Shown: piece after piece, positions 27,601-35,871 of the stretch
Layout: each line of letters begins with the position of its first letter
How positions within the stretch are numbered: position 1 is the stretch's first letter
Assembly (NCBI RefSeq): GCF_029522115.1
Contig: NZ_JAKWFK010000007.1
Coordinates: 124,001-188,000, forward strand
DNA length: 64,000 bases
Source: Trinickia sp. Y13
GTDB taxonomy: Bacteria; Pseudomonadota; Gammaproteobacteria; Burkholderiales; Burkholderiaceae
Direction: 5' to 3'
Made by a program: the position numbers and the translations under genes
The notes under the pieces: generated by a model
Seen by the model: the letters and a program-made list of their open reading frames with translations, nothing else
What the model was told of the DNA's origin: nothing
Database searches by the model: none

Positions 27601-28573
27601 CGTAGACTTGCTCGACGCCCGCGCTACCGATGATGGTGGCGCTCGCCACGCCGCCCGAGTAGATCGACTGAATGCCGCCGCTGCTGACGGTCGTGTTGGT
27701 GGCCGTGCCGCCAGAGAGAAACTGCGTGCCGCCGCTGCTGACGATCGTACCGTACGCGACGCCACCGCTGGAGACGTATTGACCCGCGCCGCTGGCGAGC
27801 GTCGTGGCGCTGGCCACGCCGCCCGAGAAGATGCCCTGAACCGAGTTGTCGGTCAGCGTGTTGCCGATGGCCGCGCCGCCGTAGAGGTCCTGTTCGGCCG
27901 TGGCCGAGAGCACGTTCGATGTCGCTACGCCGCCGGAGATCACCTGGAGGCTGCCCGAGAACGTCGTATCGGTGACCGATCCGCCGTAGACGTACTGGAC
28001 AGCGGTCGCCCCGCTCACGACGGTGCTCGTGACCGTCCCGCCATCGACTTCCTGATAGCCGTCGTAGACGGTCGTGCTGGTCACCGCACCGCCGCTGACA
28101 TATTGCGCCGCGAGGCCGCCGCTGATCACGATGTTCGCCGCCGTCCCGCTGTCGATTTCCTGCGTGCCGCCATCGGTCACCGAGGTATCGACGATCGAGC
28201 CGCCGAGCCCGAACTGGACGCTGCCGCTGTTGACGGTCGTGGCGCTGGCCACGCCACCTGCGAAGACGCCCTGCTGTCCGCCTGAGTTCGCGGTCGTGCC
28301 GATCGCGGCGCCGCCTGAACTGACGCTCTGGAACCCGCCGTTGAGGGTGGTATCGGTGGCGATCCCGCCCGAATTGACGGTCTGCATCTGACCGCCGTTG
28401 AGCGTCATGCTCGTGCAGGAGGTCGGGCAGGTGTACTGCGCTTGCGCGGACTCGATGAATCCGGCGCCAGCGGCAAGCGTCGCAAGCAAGACCGCAAGCA
28501 GCCTGGAATGCTCGCGCCGGCGCCGGCCGAACAGACGCAGGCCGTACTTGCGGCGGTAGGCCAGCGATGTCAT
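24662..28573 (-). CDS. AIDA-I-like glycosylated autotransporter adhesin
   Basis: This 1303-aa type V secretion protein begins with an extended basic signal peptide (residues 1-46: YRRKYGLRLFGRRRREH, then a hydrophobic core to SAQAQ). The passenger (about residues 50-790) consists of ~19-residue strand-loop-strand repeats of the type GGVASATTVSSGG-Q-VSSGG. A junction beta-helix follows (about 790-1000), then a C-terminal 12-stranded autotransporter barrel (about 1035-1303, with AHGGAWVTAMGGYAR, and ending in YRY, aromatic-terminal). The repeats are the known acceptor of heptosyltransferases of the family encoded next door. It should act in adhesion, autoaggregation or biofilm formation. The start ATG has GAGG upstream. 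Confidence 0.93.
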   Translation of the reverse strand: MTSLAYRRKYGLRLFGRRRREHSRLLAVLLATLAAGAGFIESAQAQYTCPTSCTSMTLNGGQMQTVNSGGIATDTTLNGGFQSVSSGGAAIGTTANSGGQQGVFAGGVASATTVNSGSVQFGLGGSIVDTSVTDGGTQEIDSGTAANIVISGGLAAQYVSGGAVTSTTVYDGYQEVDGGTVTSTVVSGATAVQYVYGGSVTDTTFSGSLQVISGGVATSNVLSATAEQDLYGGAAIGNTLTDNSVQGIFSGGVASATTLASGAGQYVSSGGVAYGTIVSSGGTQFLSGGTATNTTVSSGGIQSIYSGGVASATIIGSAGVEQVYAGGTASGTTVESGGNVYINSAGVAVGTLVSSGGAQSISSGGSASGTVVFSSGTEFVNSGGLASGTTLSGGNEFVWTGGSALATQVAGGAQFLMGGSASSATVFSGGAQYIFSGSVASATTVSSGGNQYVSSGASTIGTVVSGGGETILAGGTAVGTTVGSGGGAYLLGGATSGTTVLSGGNEYVYSGGVASATTVGSGGNEYVSSALAIGTAVASGGYQNVLSGGAATGASIATGAQQNVWTGGTVSGTTLNGGAQFLFGGTAVATTASGGGAQYVSSGGVASGTVVGSGGHQYVSSGGSAIGAAVLDVGSQVVFGGGVASNTAVGSGGAQYIFAGGIASGSTISSGGVQNISSGGTATSTDVANGGAQYVFSGAVASATTVGSGGVQSVSNGGRTFGTAVTSGGTQTVASGGLVSGTTLSTGAMQSIASGGIAIGTVIGSGGTQTVSSGGIATSTALGANGTLLDNGTVIFDQTTTSTYAGTIAGSGTVIQQGIGTTIVSADNHAFSGATVVSSGTLIVGELGQDSASLGGDVSVRSAGTLRGHGSVGGSVANAGTVMPGGTIGTLTVGGNYVQASNAALVIEVSPTAGSQLRVLGTATLSGGLSVLYDPGTYSARAYALLTANAINGRFDSVSSQTTAGANLNGLTQSVSYGATEVDLQLVNGAAVVAPIDTTIFTALGSTVVQAAQATDALVLDRLATPAGAQSAAAHGGAWVTAMGGYARADGYDNVSGYGAHRYGAVAGLDRGDDHARVGGALGFEHAQIGEYGSPDTGRFDALRLALYGSHALGPLQAAALVGYGVHWAGQTRPFGSAGADTAEGDHLIQAVTGAVQASLPMHFGGAVLTPRAGLRWAYVHGQGFVESGAGGQDLAVGADTVHSLQPYAGISLAHAFGSAERPARLHLDFTYAAELAGRARAVTVFAQDGTAFAAPGAALAREIVSLGAGLQAQLGRAWSVSADASTQFRSGSEMKLNLSYRY
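26230..28400 (-). repeat. Array of ~57-bp strand-loop-strand coding repeats
   Basis: The passenger-coding part of the autotransporter gene is a long series of degenerate 19-codon units rich in Gly, Ser, Thr and Val. Units differ by many substitutions, so the array is old and diverged rather than recently expanded. Boundaries are approximate. Confidence 0.85.
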
Positions 28574-28625
28574 GCGGAAAGCCTCGTAAATACCGGGCGC
28601 GGAGGGAAATGCGCTACAAATTGCT

Positions 28626-28690
28626 GCGCCCCTGGGAACCGGGGCGCCCCTGGCAGACTTTCGTCCGCGTACCAGGGGTTACGGACGAAA
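28626..28690. repeat. Direct and inverted repeats upstream of the autotransporter
   Basis: GCGCCCCTGG occurs twice (28626-28635 and 28644-28653). A 9-bp inverted repeat follows, TTTCGTCCG (28659-28667) with CGGACGAAA (28682-28690) and a 14-nt spacer. The element lies between the secretin-like gene's stop (28808) and the autotransporter start (28573), so it may be an operator or an attenuating or terminating hairpin. No T tract follows. Confidence 0.45.
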
Positions 28691-28807
28691 CGCGGAAAAG
28701 TTTAGTCATGCTTTCCCTGCAGTCCCCGCGTGATCCGCATTCTTCGGGCCTCCGGCGTGCGGAATCGACGCGTCTCGCGCGGGTCGCAGCCCAGACAGCT
28801 TCGGATG

Positions 28808-30301
28808 TCAAGCGCCGTTCGAACCCAACCCGCTCAGATAGGGCACGATCAGCACGACCTGCGTGCGCAAGGGAGCGGCGCCGGCACCCGTGGACGAAGC
28901 CCCGGAAGGTGGCTGGCCGGCGGGCGGTGCGGCTGAGGCAGCCGCCTGCGCCGGTAAGGCAATCACGGCGCAGCGGCGCGGCCTGACCTCGGCCTGAGCC
29001 TGCTGCGTCGCACTGGCCCCTTGGGCATCGTTGGTCAGGCGAATCGTCAGCGCCACGTGCGCCGTGCCGCTCGGCGTGCCGTCGCCAGGCTCGACCACCG
29101 GGGTTACGTCCAGCGCAATGCCGGTCGCCACGTCGAGCAGTGCGTTGCCGCTGCCGTCGGCGGTTTCGTCTGCGCCGCGGTCGACGGCCTCGACGAGACG
29201 GTTCTCGTAGCGATTGACGTTGACGGGCGTGCCATCGACGGTCGTCATGTCGCGCGCGAGTTCGATGTGTGCGCGTCCATCATGCTCGAACGTGCGCAAC
29301 TGAGTCAGCATGTCGGCGCCTTCGTCGTCGGTGTAGGCCACGCGCGCGGCGCCCGGGTTTTCGGCGGCGCGCCACGGCAACGGCAGGGCCGCGAGCGCAT
29401 CGTTATCGACTTGCGCGACGTAGGTGACGAGGCGCACGATCGTCGGCCGCCGATCGTAGGACTCGATCATCGCGACGTCGGCGGCGAGCCGCTCTGGGCG
29501 GTCGCGAACGAGCACGGCGTTGTTCGTTGCGTCGGCCTCGAGGATCGGCAGCGGCGTTTCGTATTCGATCGGCGTGACGCCGGGTGTGAGCGGCTGTTCG
29601 CGCGCCGTGCGGGCGCGCTGGCGTATCAACGTCGCGACGCCGGGCTCGACGATCACCCGGCCACCCTGGCGTTCGTCGCGGTCCGAGGCGCGCGCCGACG
29701 TGAGCTTGACGACCCGCACGGCGGTGCGCGTGCGCTCGCGCGCGCCCCGCTCGAGCGCACGCGCGGCCTGTTCGACGTGCGTGACGAAGGCGGGCGGCCC
29801 CGTGACGGTCACGACGCGGGCGCCTTCGTCGAGTTGCGGCGGGAAGCGCGGGTCCGCGATGTGCGTTTCGCGCAGGACGCTAAAGAGTTCCTCGGGCTCG
29901 GCGTAGTCGAGCCGGATCGCGAGCGTGCGGCGCGCCGACGTGCGCGAGACGCGCACCACCGTGCCGTCGTAGTACCAGTCAAGGCCGCTGTCGGTCGTCG
30001 CCACGTCGAGGAAATGCTGCGGCGTCATATTGAAACGACCGGCAATTCGGCTATCCACGTCGGTGGCGACCACGATGGGCACATGCCCCTGCTGCGAGAG
30101 TTCAGCGAGCGCATCGCGCACGCTCGCGCTTGCGGCCGAATACTCGAAGCGCGAGCTCTGCCAGGGGGGGACGTCGGCTCGCGCTTGCGCCGCGCTTGCG
30201 GCGGCCACGCAGGCAGCGAGGGCGAAACGGCCTGCGGCGCTCCGGCGCGCGGTGCGCCGGCCCGAGGTAGCGAGGGCCGCGAAAAGGCGGTCGATTGTCA
30301 T
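28808..30301 (-). CDS. Shortened T3S secretin-like protein
   Basis: This 497-aa protein has a signal peptide (residues 1-41, ending AAQARA) and N-terminal domains clearly of SctC type (WQSSRFEYSAASASVRDALAELS, NMTPQHFLDVATTDSGLDWYYDGTVVRV, then DPRFPPQLDEGARVVTVTGPPAFV). The following region is short and divergent: where a secretin barrel is expected there is only a reduced core (ATGIALDVTPVVEPGDG, then QVVLIVPYLSG). The true SctC encoded 2 kb upstream is 606 aa. It may be a degenerate paralogue, a periplasmic ring component or a partner of the upstream kinase. Its ATG overlaps the response-regulator stop (ATGA), so it belongs to the same operon. Confidence 0.8.
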   Translation of the reverse strand: MTIDRLFAALATSGRRTARRSAAGRFALAACVAAASAAQARADVPPWQSSRFEYSAASASVRDALAELSQQGHVPIVVATDVDSRIAGRFNMTPQHFLDVATTDSGLDWYYDGTVVRVSRTSARRTLAIRLDYAEPEELFSVLRETHIADPRFPPQLDEGARVVTVTGPPAFVTHVEQAARALERGARERTRTAVRVVKLTSARASDRDERQGGRVIVEPGVATLIRQRARTAREQPLTPGVTPIEYETPLPILEADATNNAVLVRDRPERLAADVAMIESYDRRPTIVRLVTYVAQVDNDALAALPLPWRAAENPGAARVAYTDDEGADMLTQLRTFEHDGRAHIELARDMTTVDGTPVNVNRYENRLVEAVDRGADETADGSGNALLDVATGIALDVTPVVEPGDGTPSGTAHVALTIRLTNDAQGASATQQAQAEVRPRRCAVIALPAQAAASAAPPAGQPPSGASSTGAGAAPLRTQVVLIVPYLSGLGSNGA

Positions 30302-31092
30302 GGGGCGATTCCTTCGTCGATCTGTAACGGTTGGTCGTTGGCCGGCTCCCGCGGCGCGTCGTTCTGCGCGCCGTCCTCGGGCTCCGGGCCCAGGTTGAGC
30401 CGGTAGCCGGCGCCGTACACGGACTGGATGGTCCACGACACGTCGGCTTTTCTGAGTTGCGTGCGCACGCGGCTCACGTACATGTCGACCGAGCGCGTTT
30501 GCACCATCACGTCCCAGCCCCAGACGACGGAGAGCAGGTCCTGCCGTTGCACGACCGTGCCGGCGTGCGTGGCCAGATGCCAGAGAATGTCGAACTCCTT
30601 GGTGCCGAGCGCGTGCGGCGTTTCGCCCACGACGAGCGTCTGGCGTCCGCGGTCCAGCACCACGTCGTCGACGAGCAGCTTGCGGCCATCGTGCTGGCCC
30701 GACTCCGCGCGTCGCAGCACGGCGCGCACACGGGCGAGCAGCACGGCACGATCGAGCGGTTTCACAAGAAAGTCGTCGGCGCCCGCGTCGAGAATCTTCG
30801 CGATGTCGGACTCGGATGAATGAACGGTTTGAAAAATCACGGGCACCGCCGAGCGCGCTCGGCCGCGCACGTGCGCGAGCAACTGCTCGCCCGTGAGCCC
30901 CGGCACGTCCCAATCGAAGATGAGCAGGTCGGCCCATTGGTCGGCGAGATAGTTGCGCGCCTCGAGTCCGTTTCGAAACGACGCGACTTGATAGCCCTCG
31001 GCCTTGAGCCATGAAGTGAGCAGCGCGTGCTGCGCCGGGTCGTCCTCGACCACGAGCACGCGCACCGGCTTGCCCGAAGCGTTCTTCTTCAT
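30298..31092 (-). CDS. OmpR/PhoB-type response regulator
   Basis: This 264-aa protein has a receiver domain at residues ~10-125 with acidic pocket residues in VEDD (16-18), phospho-acceptor Asp60 in IFDWDVPG and a conserved Lys in FLVKPLD. A winged-helix DNA-binding domain follows at about 140-240 (LGTKEFDILWHLATHAG, VDMYVSRVRTQLRKA, YGAGYRLN). A short acidic tail ends the protein. It lies 31 nt behind the histidine kinase gene and is translationally coupled to the secretin-like gene. It is presumably the partner of that kinase; targets could be the pilus/secretin operon or the adhesin. Positions of core residues look intact. Confidence 0.95.
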   Translation of the reverse strand: MKKNASGKPVRVLVVEDDPAQHALLTSWLKAEGYQVASFRNGLEARNYLADQWADLLIFDWDVPGLTGEQLLAHVRGRARSAVPVIFQTVHSSESDIAKILDAGADDFLVKPLDRAVLLARVRAVLRRAESGQHDGRKLLVDDVVLDRGRQTLVVGETPHALGTKEFDILWHLATHAGTVVQRQDLLSVVWGWDVMVQTRSVDMYVSRVRTQLRKADVSWTIQSVYGAGYRLNLGPEPEDGAQNDAPREPANDQPLQIDEGIAP

Positions 31093-31123
31093 GGCGTCGC
31101 TTCCTCGCGCAATGGTTGTTTCA

Positions 31124-32275
31124 TCAAAGTGCTCCTTGCTTGAATACGTGGACCGCGGCCGTGGCCGCCGGCGTATCGCCGGGCGCAAGGCACGGCAGCC
31201 GCATCACGAAGGTCGTGCCGGCCTCGTCGTTGGGTTGGGCGTGCAGCGTGCCGCCATGCATGCCGACGATCTGCGAGGCGAGCTTCAAGCCGAGCCCGAA
31301 GCCTTTCGACGAGCGGTTCGGCTGCATGTCGAAACGCTCGATACGACCTTTCGCGCGCAGTCCCGGCAGGCCGCCGGCCTGGTCGCTGACGTGAATCTCG
31401 GCGTGACCGTCGCCCACTTTGAAAAGAATCGTGACGGTGGAGCCGGGGCGCGAAGCCTGGATCGCGTTGTCTACGAGGTTCTGGAATGCGCGTGCGGTGA
31501 AGCTGCGCACGCCTTCGATCCATACCGCCGCTTCGTCGGGCAGCCACAGCCGCAGCAGCACGCGTCGATAGACCGCCGCGACCTCGAGCTGGGGCACCAG
31601 CTCGCGCACGGTCGCGCGCAAGTCGAAGCGCGAAAAATCGTTCTTGCGCAGATTGCCGAGCACCGACGAGAAGATGAAGTTTTCGCCGAGGGTGAGCGCA
31701 TAACGCGCGAGCCGGCCGATCTGATCCATCCCGCCGCACTGGTCGAAGGCTGGCGCATCGCTTTCCGCAAGCTGCGAGAGCGCAATGATCGAGTTCAGCG
31801 GCGAGCGCAGATCGTGCGACAGAAAACGCAGCGAGGCGATGCGTTCGTCGAGCCCGCGGCGCAATGCCGTGACATCGATGAGCGCGACGGTTGCGTCGAT
31901 GCCGCCGTGCGCCGGCGCCCGGTTGCCCGCGCCGGCTTCGACGTGGGCCAGCTTGAGCCAGAGCCAGCTCTCGCCGAGCGGGATCTCGAGCCCGCGCGCG
32001 AGCGCATCGCAGAGGGCTTCGTCGTTTGCCATGGCGCCGCTGGCCGCGTTTTCGCTCAGCGCGCCGAACACCTGCACGAGCGACGCGCCCGTTGCAACCG
32101 GGCGGCCGAGCATCTGCTGGGCGCGTGCGTTGGCGACCACCACGTGGTGCTCGCCGCCCGCGCGGCTGAAGGCGACGGTGCCCCACGGTTGGCTGTCGAG
32201 CAGCGCTTCGAGCCGCGCGATTTCCGCGTCGCGTACAGCGGCGGCCTGCGCATGGGGGAGGGCTGGGGTGGTCAT
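31124..32275 (-). CDS. Soluble PAS-containing histidine kinase
   Basis: This 383-aa protein has no transmembrane segment. A PAS-like region lies at about 20-140 (WGTVAFSRAGGEHHVVVANARAQ). The phospho-acceptor is His154 in FLSHDLRSPL, and a HATPase domain follows with an N box (NLVDNAIQAS), G1 box (DQAGGLPG) and G2 box (KGFGLGLKLA). It should sense a cytoplasmic or diffusible cue and phosphorylate the response regulator encoded next. The ATG overlaps the sctC stop as ATGA. Placement of a two-component pair between two T3S-type secretin genes is unusual. Confidence 0.94.
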   Translation of the reverse strand: MTTPALPHAQAAAVRDAEIARLEALLDSQPWGTVAFSRAGGEHHVVVANARAQQMLGRPVATGASLVQVFGALSENAASGAMANDEALCDALARGLEIPLGESWLWLKLAHVEAGAGNRAPAHGGIDATVALIDVTALRRGLDERIASLRFLSHDLRSPLNSIIALSQLAESDAPAFDQCGGMDQIGRLARYALTLGENFIFSSVLGNLRKNDFSRFDLRATVRELVPQLEVAAVYRRVLLRLWLPDEAAVWIEGVRSFTARAFQNLVDNAIQASRPGSTVTILFKVGDGHAEIHVSDQAGGLPGLRAKGRIERFDMQPNRSSKGFGLGLKLASQIVGMHGGTLHAQPNDEAGTTFVMRLPCLAPGDTPAATAAVHVFKQGAL

Positions 32276-34092
32276 GGTTCGATGATCTTGGGCGTCAGCA
32301 GGAACAGGCGTTCCATATGGGAGTCGGTTTGCTGGGTCGTTCGGAAAAGCCCGCCAATGACCGGAATCTTCGATAGTCCAGGCACGCCCGATACCGTATG
32401 CGAGCGATCGTCGACGCCATAGCCGGCAATCAGCAGCGCCTGCCCTTGCGAGATGAAGGCCGAGGTGTTGATGTTCGTGCTCGTGATGACCGGCAGGTTC
32501 GAGACGGTCTGTGAGCTCAAATGACCGTCTTGAATCGTCACGTCGAGCTTGATCTGCGTGGTGCCGTTCTCCTGCACGACCATCGGCAGCACGCGCAGCG
32601 AAACGCCCGTCGAAACCGTGTAGAGATCGGCCGATGCATAGCCCGCCACCGGCACGAAGAAGCGTGTGACGTTGTCCATGACCGCTTCGACGTTGTTGAG
32701 CGTCGTCACCTTCGGGCTGGCGTCCACCTTGGCCTTGTCGGTCTGGGTGAGCGCGTCGATGCGCGACAACAGATAGCGGCCTGCATCGCCGAGCACAGCG
32801 GAAAGCGACATGCCGAGCGGCGCAGCGTTCACGCTCGTGCCACCCGCGAGAGAGGTCGTCCCGAACGTCGGCGCGAGCGTGCCGTTATAGGTGCTTTGGG
32901 CCGCACCCGCGCCCGTCTGCAGATCGACGTGGCTGTTGTGCAGCGTCCAGTCCACGCCGAGCTGGTCGAGTGCGCCGTCCTGGACTTCGATGATTTGCGC
33001 CGAGATTTCAATGAGCTGCGGCTTGACATCCAGACGCTGTAGCAGTTGAGGATATTGGAACATGCGGTCCGGGGTGTCGCGCACCAGGACCGAATTCGTG
33101 CGCGGGTCGGCTTGAAACACGGGCAGCGTTTCGTCCTTGCCGCCGTCGTCGGGCGGCGCCTCGTCTGGACTCGCCGCGGCGCGGGCTTGCTGCAACTGCC
33201 CAGACGGCATCGGCGCGCCGCCGTTGCTGCCCGGCGGCAACGGCGGCAGGGCGACGTAACCGGCGCCACCGCGGCCGTTGCTCATTCCGCCGCCCGTCGA
33301 GCCGTACACGTCGCGCGTCGGCGTGTTGCGCGCCACATAGGCGAGCTTGCGCGATGGCCCCGCTAGTGCGCCGCTCCCAGATTGCGGGTGATACATATTG
33401 TTGAGCAGCGTGGCGACACCCGGAATGGTGACGTTCTCGCCGTCGACGTTCACCGTCCGGTCCATGGCCCAAGCGTGCGCGAGCGGAAACACGCGGACTT
33501 CGTCGCCCATGCGGCGCGTACTCTTGCGGTCCACACGCTGCGCGAGATCCTTGATCATCTTCACGTACGACGGCGGCCCGCTGACGATCGCGACGCCTTG
33601 TGCCGCGTCGTACGTGAGCGGGAAGCGTTTGTCTGCCACGCCCATCTGATCTAGCGTTGCCTGTAGCTCGCGCACGGACGTGCTGTCTAGATCGACGACG
33701 GCGTTCGTCATGTCCGACGGGGCGACGATGTCGAGCACCGTTCCGTCGTAGTACCAGATGAAGCCGAAGGTCGCCGCCAGCGTATCGAGAAAGCGCTGGG
33801 GCGGCATATGGAAGCGCCCGCTGACGGTGCCCGACACGTTGCTGCCGATCATGGCGGGAATGCCTTGGCTCGCGGCGAAGTCGCGCAGGACGTCCTTGAC
33901 GTCCTTACCCTCGGCCGCGTATTCGATCTGCGGGCTCTTCCAGTGCACGACGGCTGCCTCGGCCACCGATGCGCCGGCGAGCGAAGCGAGCGTCACGCCG
34001 ATCAGCGCGAGGGCAGCGACGCCGCGTGCGGCGCGCTTGCGGCGGGTGGGCGGACCCGGAGGCGGGGTCGAACGGAGCGGTTTGAATGACAC
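32272..34092 (-). CDS. sctC: Type III secretion outer-membrane secretin SctC (HrcC/YscC family)
   Basis: This 606-aa protein should form the T3S outer-membrane ring. An N-terminal signal follows a basic start (ALALIGVTLASLAGASVAEA). SctC hallmarks are HWKSPQIEYAAEGKDVKDVLRDF, a PQRFLDTLAATFGFIWYYDG motif and GPPSYVKMIKDLAQRVD (N0-N1 domains). The secretin core is complete (VLVRDTPDRM; DGALDQLGVDWTLHNSHV; KVTTLNNVEAVMDN; GVSLRVLPMV; VSGVPGLSKIPVIGGLF; LFLLTPKIIEP). The best ribosome-like sequence, AGGGAG, is ~13 nt upstream. It starts only 35 nt after pilV and no other core T3S gene is near, so it is an isolated T3S component embedded in a pilus operon. Confidence 0.92.
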   Translation of the reverse strand: MSFKPLRSTPPPGPPTRRKRAARGVAALALIGVTLASLAGASVAEAAVVHWKSPQIEYAAEGKDVKDVLRDFAASQGIPAMIGSNVSGTVSGRFHMPPQRFLDTLAATFGFIWYYDGTVLDIVAPSDMTNAVVDLDSTSVRELQATLDQMGVADKRFPLTYDAAQGVAIVSGPPSYVKMIKDLAQRVDRKSTRRMGDEVRVFPLAHAWAMDRTVNVDGENVTIPGVATLLNNMYHPQSGSGALAGPSRKLAYVARNTPTRDVYGSTGGGMSNGRGGAGYVALPPLPPGSNGGAPMPSGQLQQARAAASPDEAPPDDGGKDETLPVFQADPRTNSVLVRDTPDRMFQYPQLLQRLDVKPQLIEISAQIIEVQDGALDQLGVDWTLHNSHVDLQTGAGAAQSTYNGTLAPTFGTTSLAGGTSVNAAPLGMSLSAVLGDAGRYLLSRIDALTQTDKAKVDASPKVTTLNNVEAVMDNVTRFFVPVAGYASADLYTVSTGVSLRVLPMVVQENGTTQIKLDVTIQDGHLSSQTVSNLPVITSTNINTSAFISQGQALLIAGYGVDDRSHTVSGVPGLSKIPVIGGLFRTTQQTDSHMERLFLLTPKIIEP

Positions 34093-34127
34093 GGCTTGAA
34101 CTCCCTGTAGGGCTGCTGCTCAGTTAT

Positions 34128-35867
34128 TCAGTAGTACGAATTGATGTTCCACCCGATGACGAGCGGGGTGATCGGAACGGCGCTGCCGTCCGGAGCACAT
34201 GTGCTGGCTTGGTAAGGCATCGTCTGCCCGCTGTATGACACCCAACTGGTGAAAATTTGGATCAGGTACCCGTTCTGGTTCGGCATGAGCGGTAGGACGA
34301 GGTTTTCGGTGATGCCCGAGGAGGTGTCCTTGATCCCGGGCGTCTGTGACAGGTTTCGGCCGATCGTGTGGTTGTCGTCGTTGTTTCGGACGATCACCTT
34401 CTGCTCCAGGTGGCCTGAGAGGCCGGTCATTTGGCAATATTGTTCGCTCATATGCCCCCACACCGACGCCGTGATCACGCCGGGCCGAGCGAGCGTGAGC
34501 GTCCATGATTGGGTGTAGACGTACCAACCAGCGCTGTTGATCGTCACATTCGCCCCGTCGGGATAAGCGCCCGTGTATTGCTGGCAATAGCCGAAGTCGG
34601 GCGAGGGGTTGGGGCCGATGATGACGAGGCAGCCACCAGACCCCGCGCCGTTGTCGATGCGCGTCGCGTCCTGCCAGGTGCCGCCGATGCACGAGAGCAT
34701 GTGTCCCGTTCCGTCGACGCTCAATTGCCCGACGCCGCCGAGCGACGCCCCGTTGTCACACGGCGAGCCCAACGTGTTCGTGGCGGTCATGGCCATCTGT
34801 GCCGCCGCGACCGTGCCCGTGCCGAGGTTGAGGTTGCCGTTGTTGTCGACGATCAGCGAATGCCAGGACGAGCCCGTGTATTCGTAGGGAATGCCGGTGT
34901 CGAGCGCGAGCGCGACATCGCCTTGCACGGCGCTGGCGCCCGTGGGCAGATCGGCCTGGCTCGCCACGGGGTCGCGCCAGTAGAGCGAGCCCGCGCTTTG
35001 CCAGTAGCCGGCGCTCGAGCACGAGAGCACTTGGCCGGAGGCATCGGTCGTGATCTTGCCGGCCGAGTTCGCGATGCCGGCGCCGCAGGCGCTGTCGCTT
35101 TGTCCGGCCACGTGGGTCTGGTCGGCTAGATAAATCGGCACGTGCATCGTGTTGGCGTCCGCATAGCCGGGCACGCCGACCCGATAGAGAAAGTCGCTGT
35201 TCGTGTTGCTTGGCCCGCTCGAATAGATTTCGGAGACGAGATGGCCGGGGCCCGTGGCCTTGCCCGTGCAACTCGCGCTGCTCGGGTTCGGCGTATTCGC
35301 GACCCACGAGCCGTAGGCGCCGTAGGCTGCGCTGTTGGCTGTGTGGGAGGTGCCGGGCTTGACTGCGGGAATCGAGCCGCCGCCGGCGCCCGAGTTGGCC
35401 GCGATATAGCCGAGCTCGATATCGGGAATGGTCTGCCCGCCCTCGGTCACGAGCAGTGCATCGAGTCCGCCTGTCGATGGCGCGAACACGAGCAGGCAAG
35501 GGGTCTGGCCATAAACGTTTTGCGCATTGAGGCCTGGCGGCAGATAGCTCGACAGTTGCAGGCCGCTGGGCGCGGTAAGCGGCACGACGGCGGGCGTGGT
35601 GGCGGTGGCCGACGAGGCGAGCGTGGCGTAGTTGGCCTGCACGAGCTGGGTCGCCGCACCGGCCACTTGCGATTGGAACTGCGCGGCCTGCTGATCGCGA
35701 ATGTTCTTCATCGACGTATCGATGAGCATCGACAGGCCGATGAGCATGACGCCCGCGACAAAGAGCGCCCCGACGCTTTCGACCAGTGTGACGCCGCGTT
35801 CGCGCGCACGCGAGCGGCGGGCGCCGCGCGAGGCGAACGATCGGGTGGCGGCAGGCTGGCGGCGCAT
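34128..35867 (-). CDS. pilV: Type IVb pilus minor pilin/tip protein PilV
   Basis: This 579-aa protein has a prepilin-type N-terminus (RARERGVTLVESVGALFVAGVMLIGL; Gly-Val cleavage with Glu at +5). A large C-terminal extension follows, rich in Gly, Ser, Thr and Cys-containing loops and resembling PilV tip adhesins of R64-type thin pili. I looked for shufflon-like inverted repeats or alternative C-terminal segments downstream; sctC follows directly and none is evident. It starts 4 nt after the pilM stop. Expected role: attachment and recipient or host recognition by the pilus tip. Confidence 0.88.
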   Translation of the reverse strand: MRRQPAATRSFASRGARRSRARERGVTLVESVGALFVAGVMLIGLSMLIDTSMKNIRDQQAAQFQSQVAGAATQLVQANYATLASSATATTPAVVPLTAPSGLQLSSYLPPGLNAQNVYGQTPCLLVFAPSTGGLDALLVTEGGQTIPDIELGYIAANSGAGGGSIPAVKPGTSHTANSAAYGAYGSWVANTPNPSSASCTGKATGPGHLVSEIYSSGPSNTNSDFLYRVGVPGYADANTMHVPIYLADQTHVAGQSDSACGAGIANSAGKITTDASGQVLSCSSAGYWQSAGSLYWRDPVASQADLPTGASAVQGDVALALDTGIPYEYTGSSWHSLIVDNNGNLNLGTGTVAAAQMAMTATNTLGSPCDNGASLGGVGQLSVDGTGHMLSCIGGTWQDATRIDNGAGSGGCLVIIGPNPSPDFGYCQQYTGAYPDGANVTINSAGWYVYTQSWTLTLARPGVITASVWGHMSEQYCQMTGLSGHLEQKVIVRNNDDNHTIGRNLSQTPGIKDTSSGITENLVLPLMPNQNGYLIQIFTSWVSYSGQTMPYQASTCAPDGSAVPITPLVIGWNINSYY

Positions 35868-35871
35868 TGCC

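Noticed and set aside
28808-34092. A full T3S core cluster
   Set aside because: Only secretin-type proteins are present; no SctV, SctN, SctJ, SctR/S/T/U or needle genes are seen in the window.
34128-35867. A shufflon at the pilV 3' end
   Set aside because: No inverted repeats, alternative C-terminal cassettes or recombinase gene are visible; sctC follows directly.
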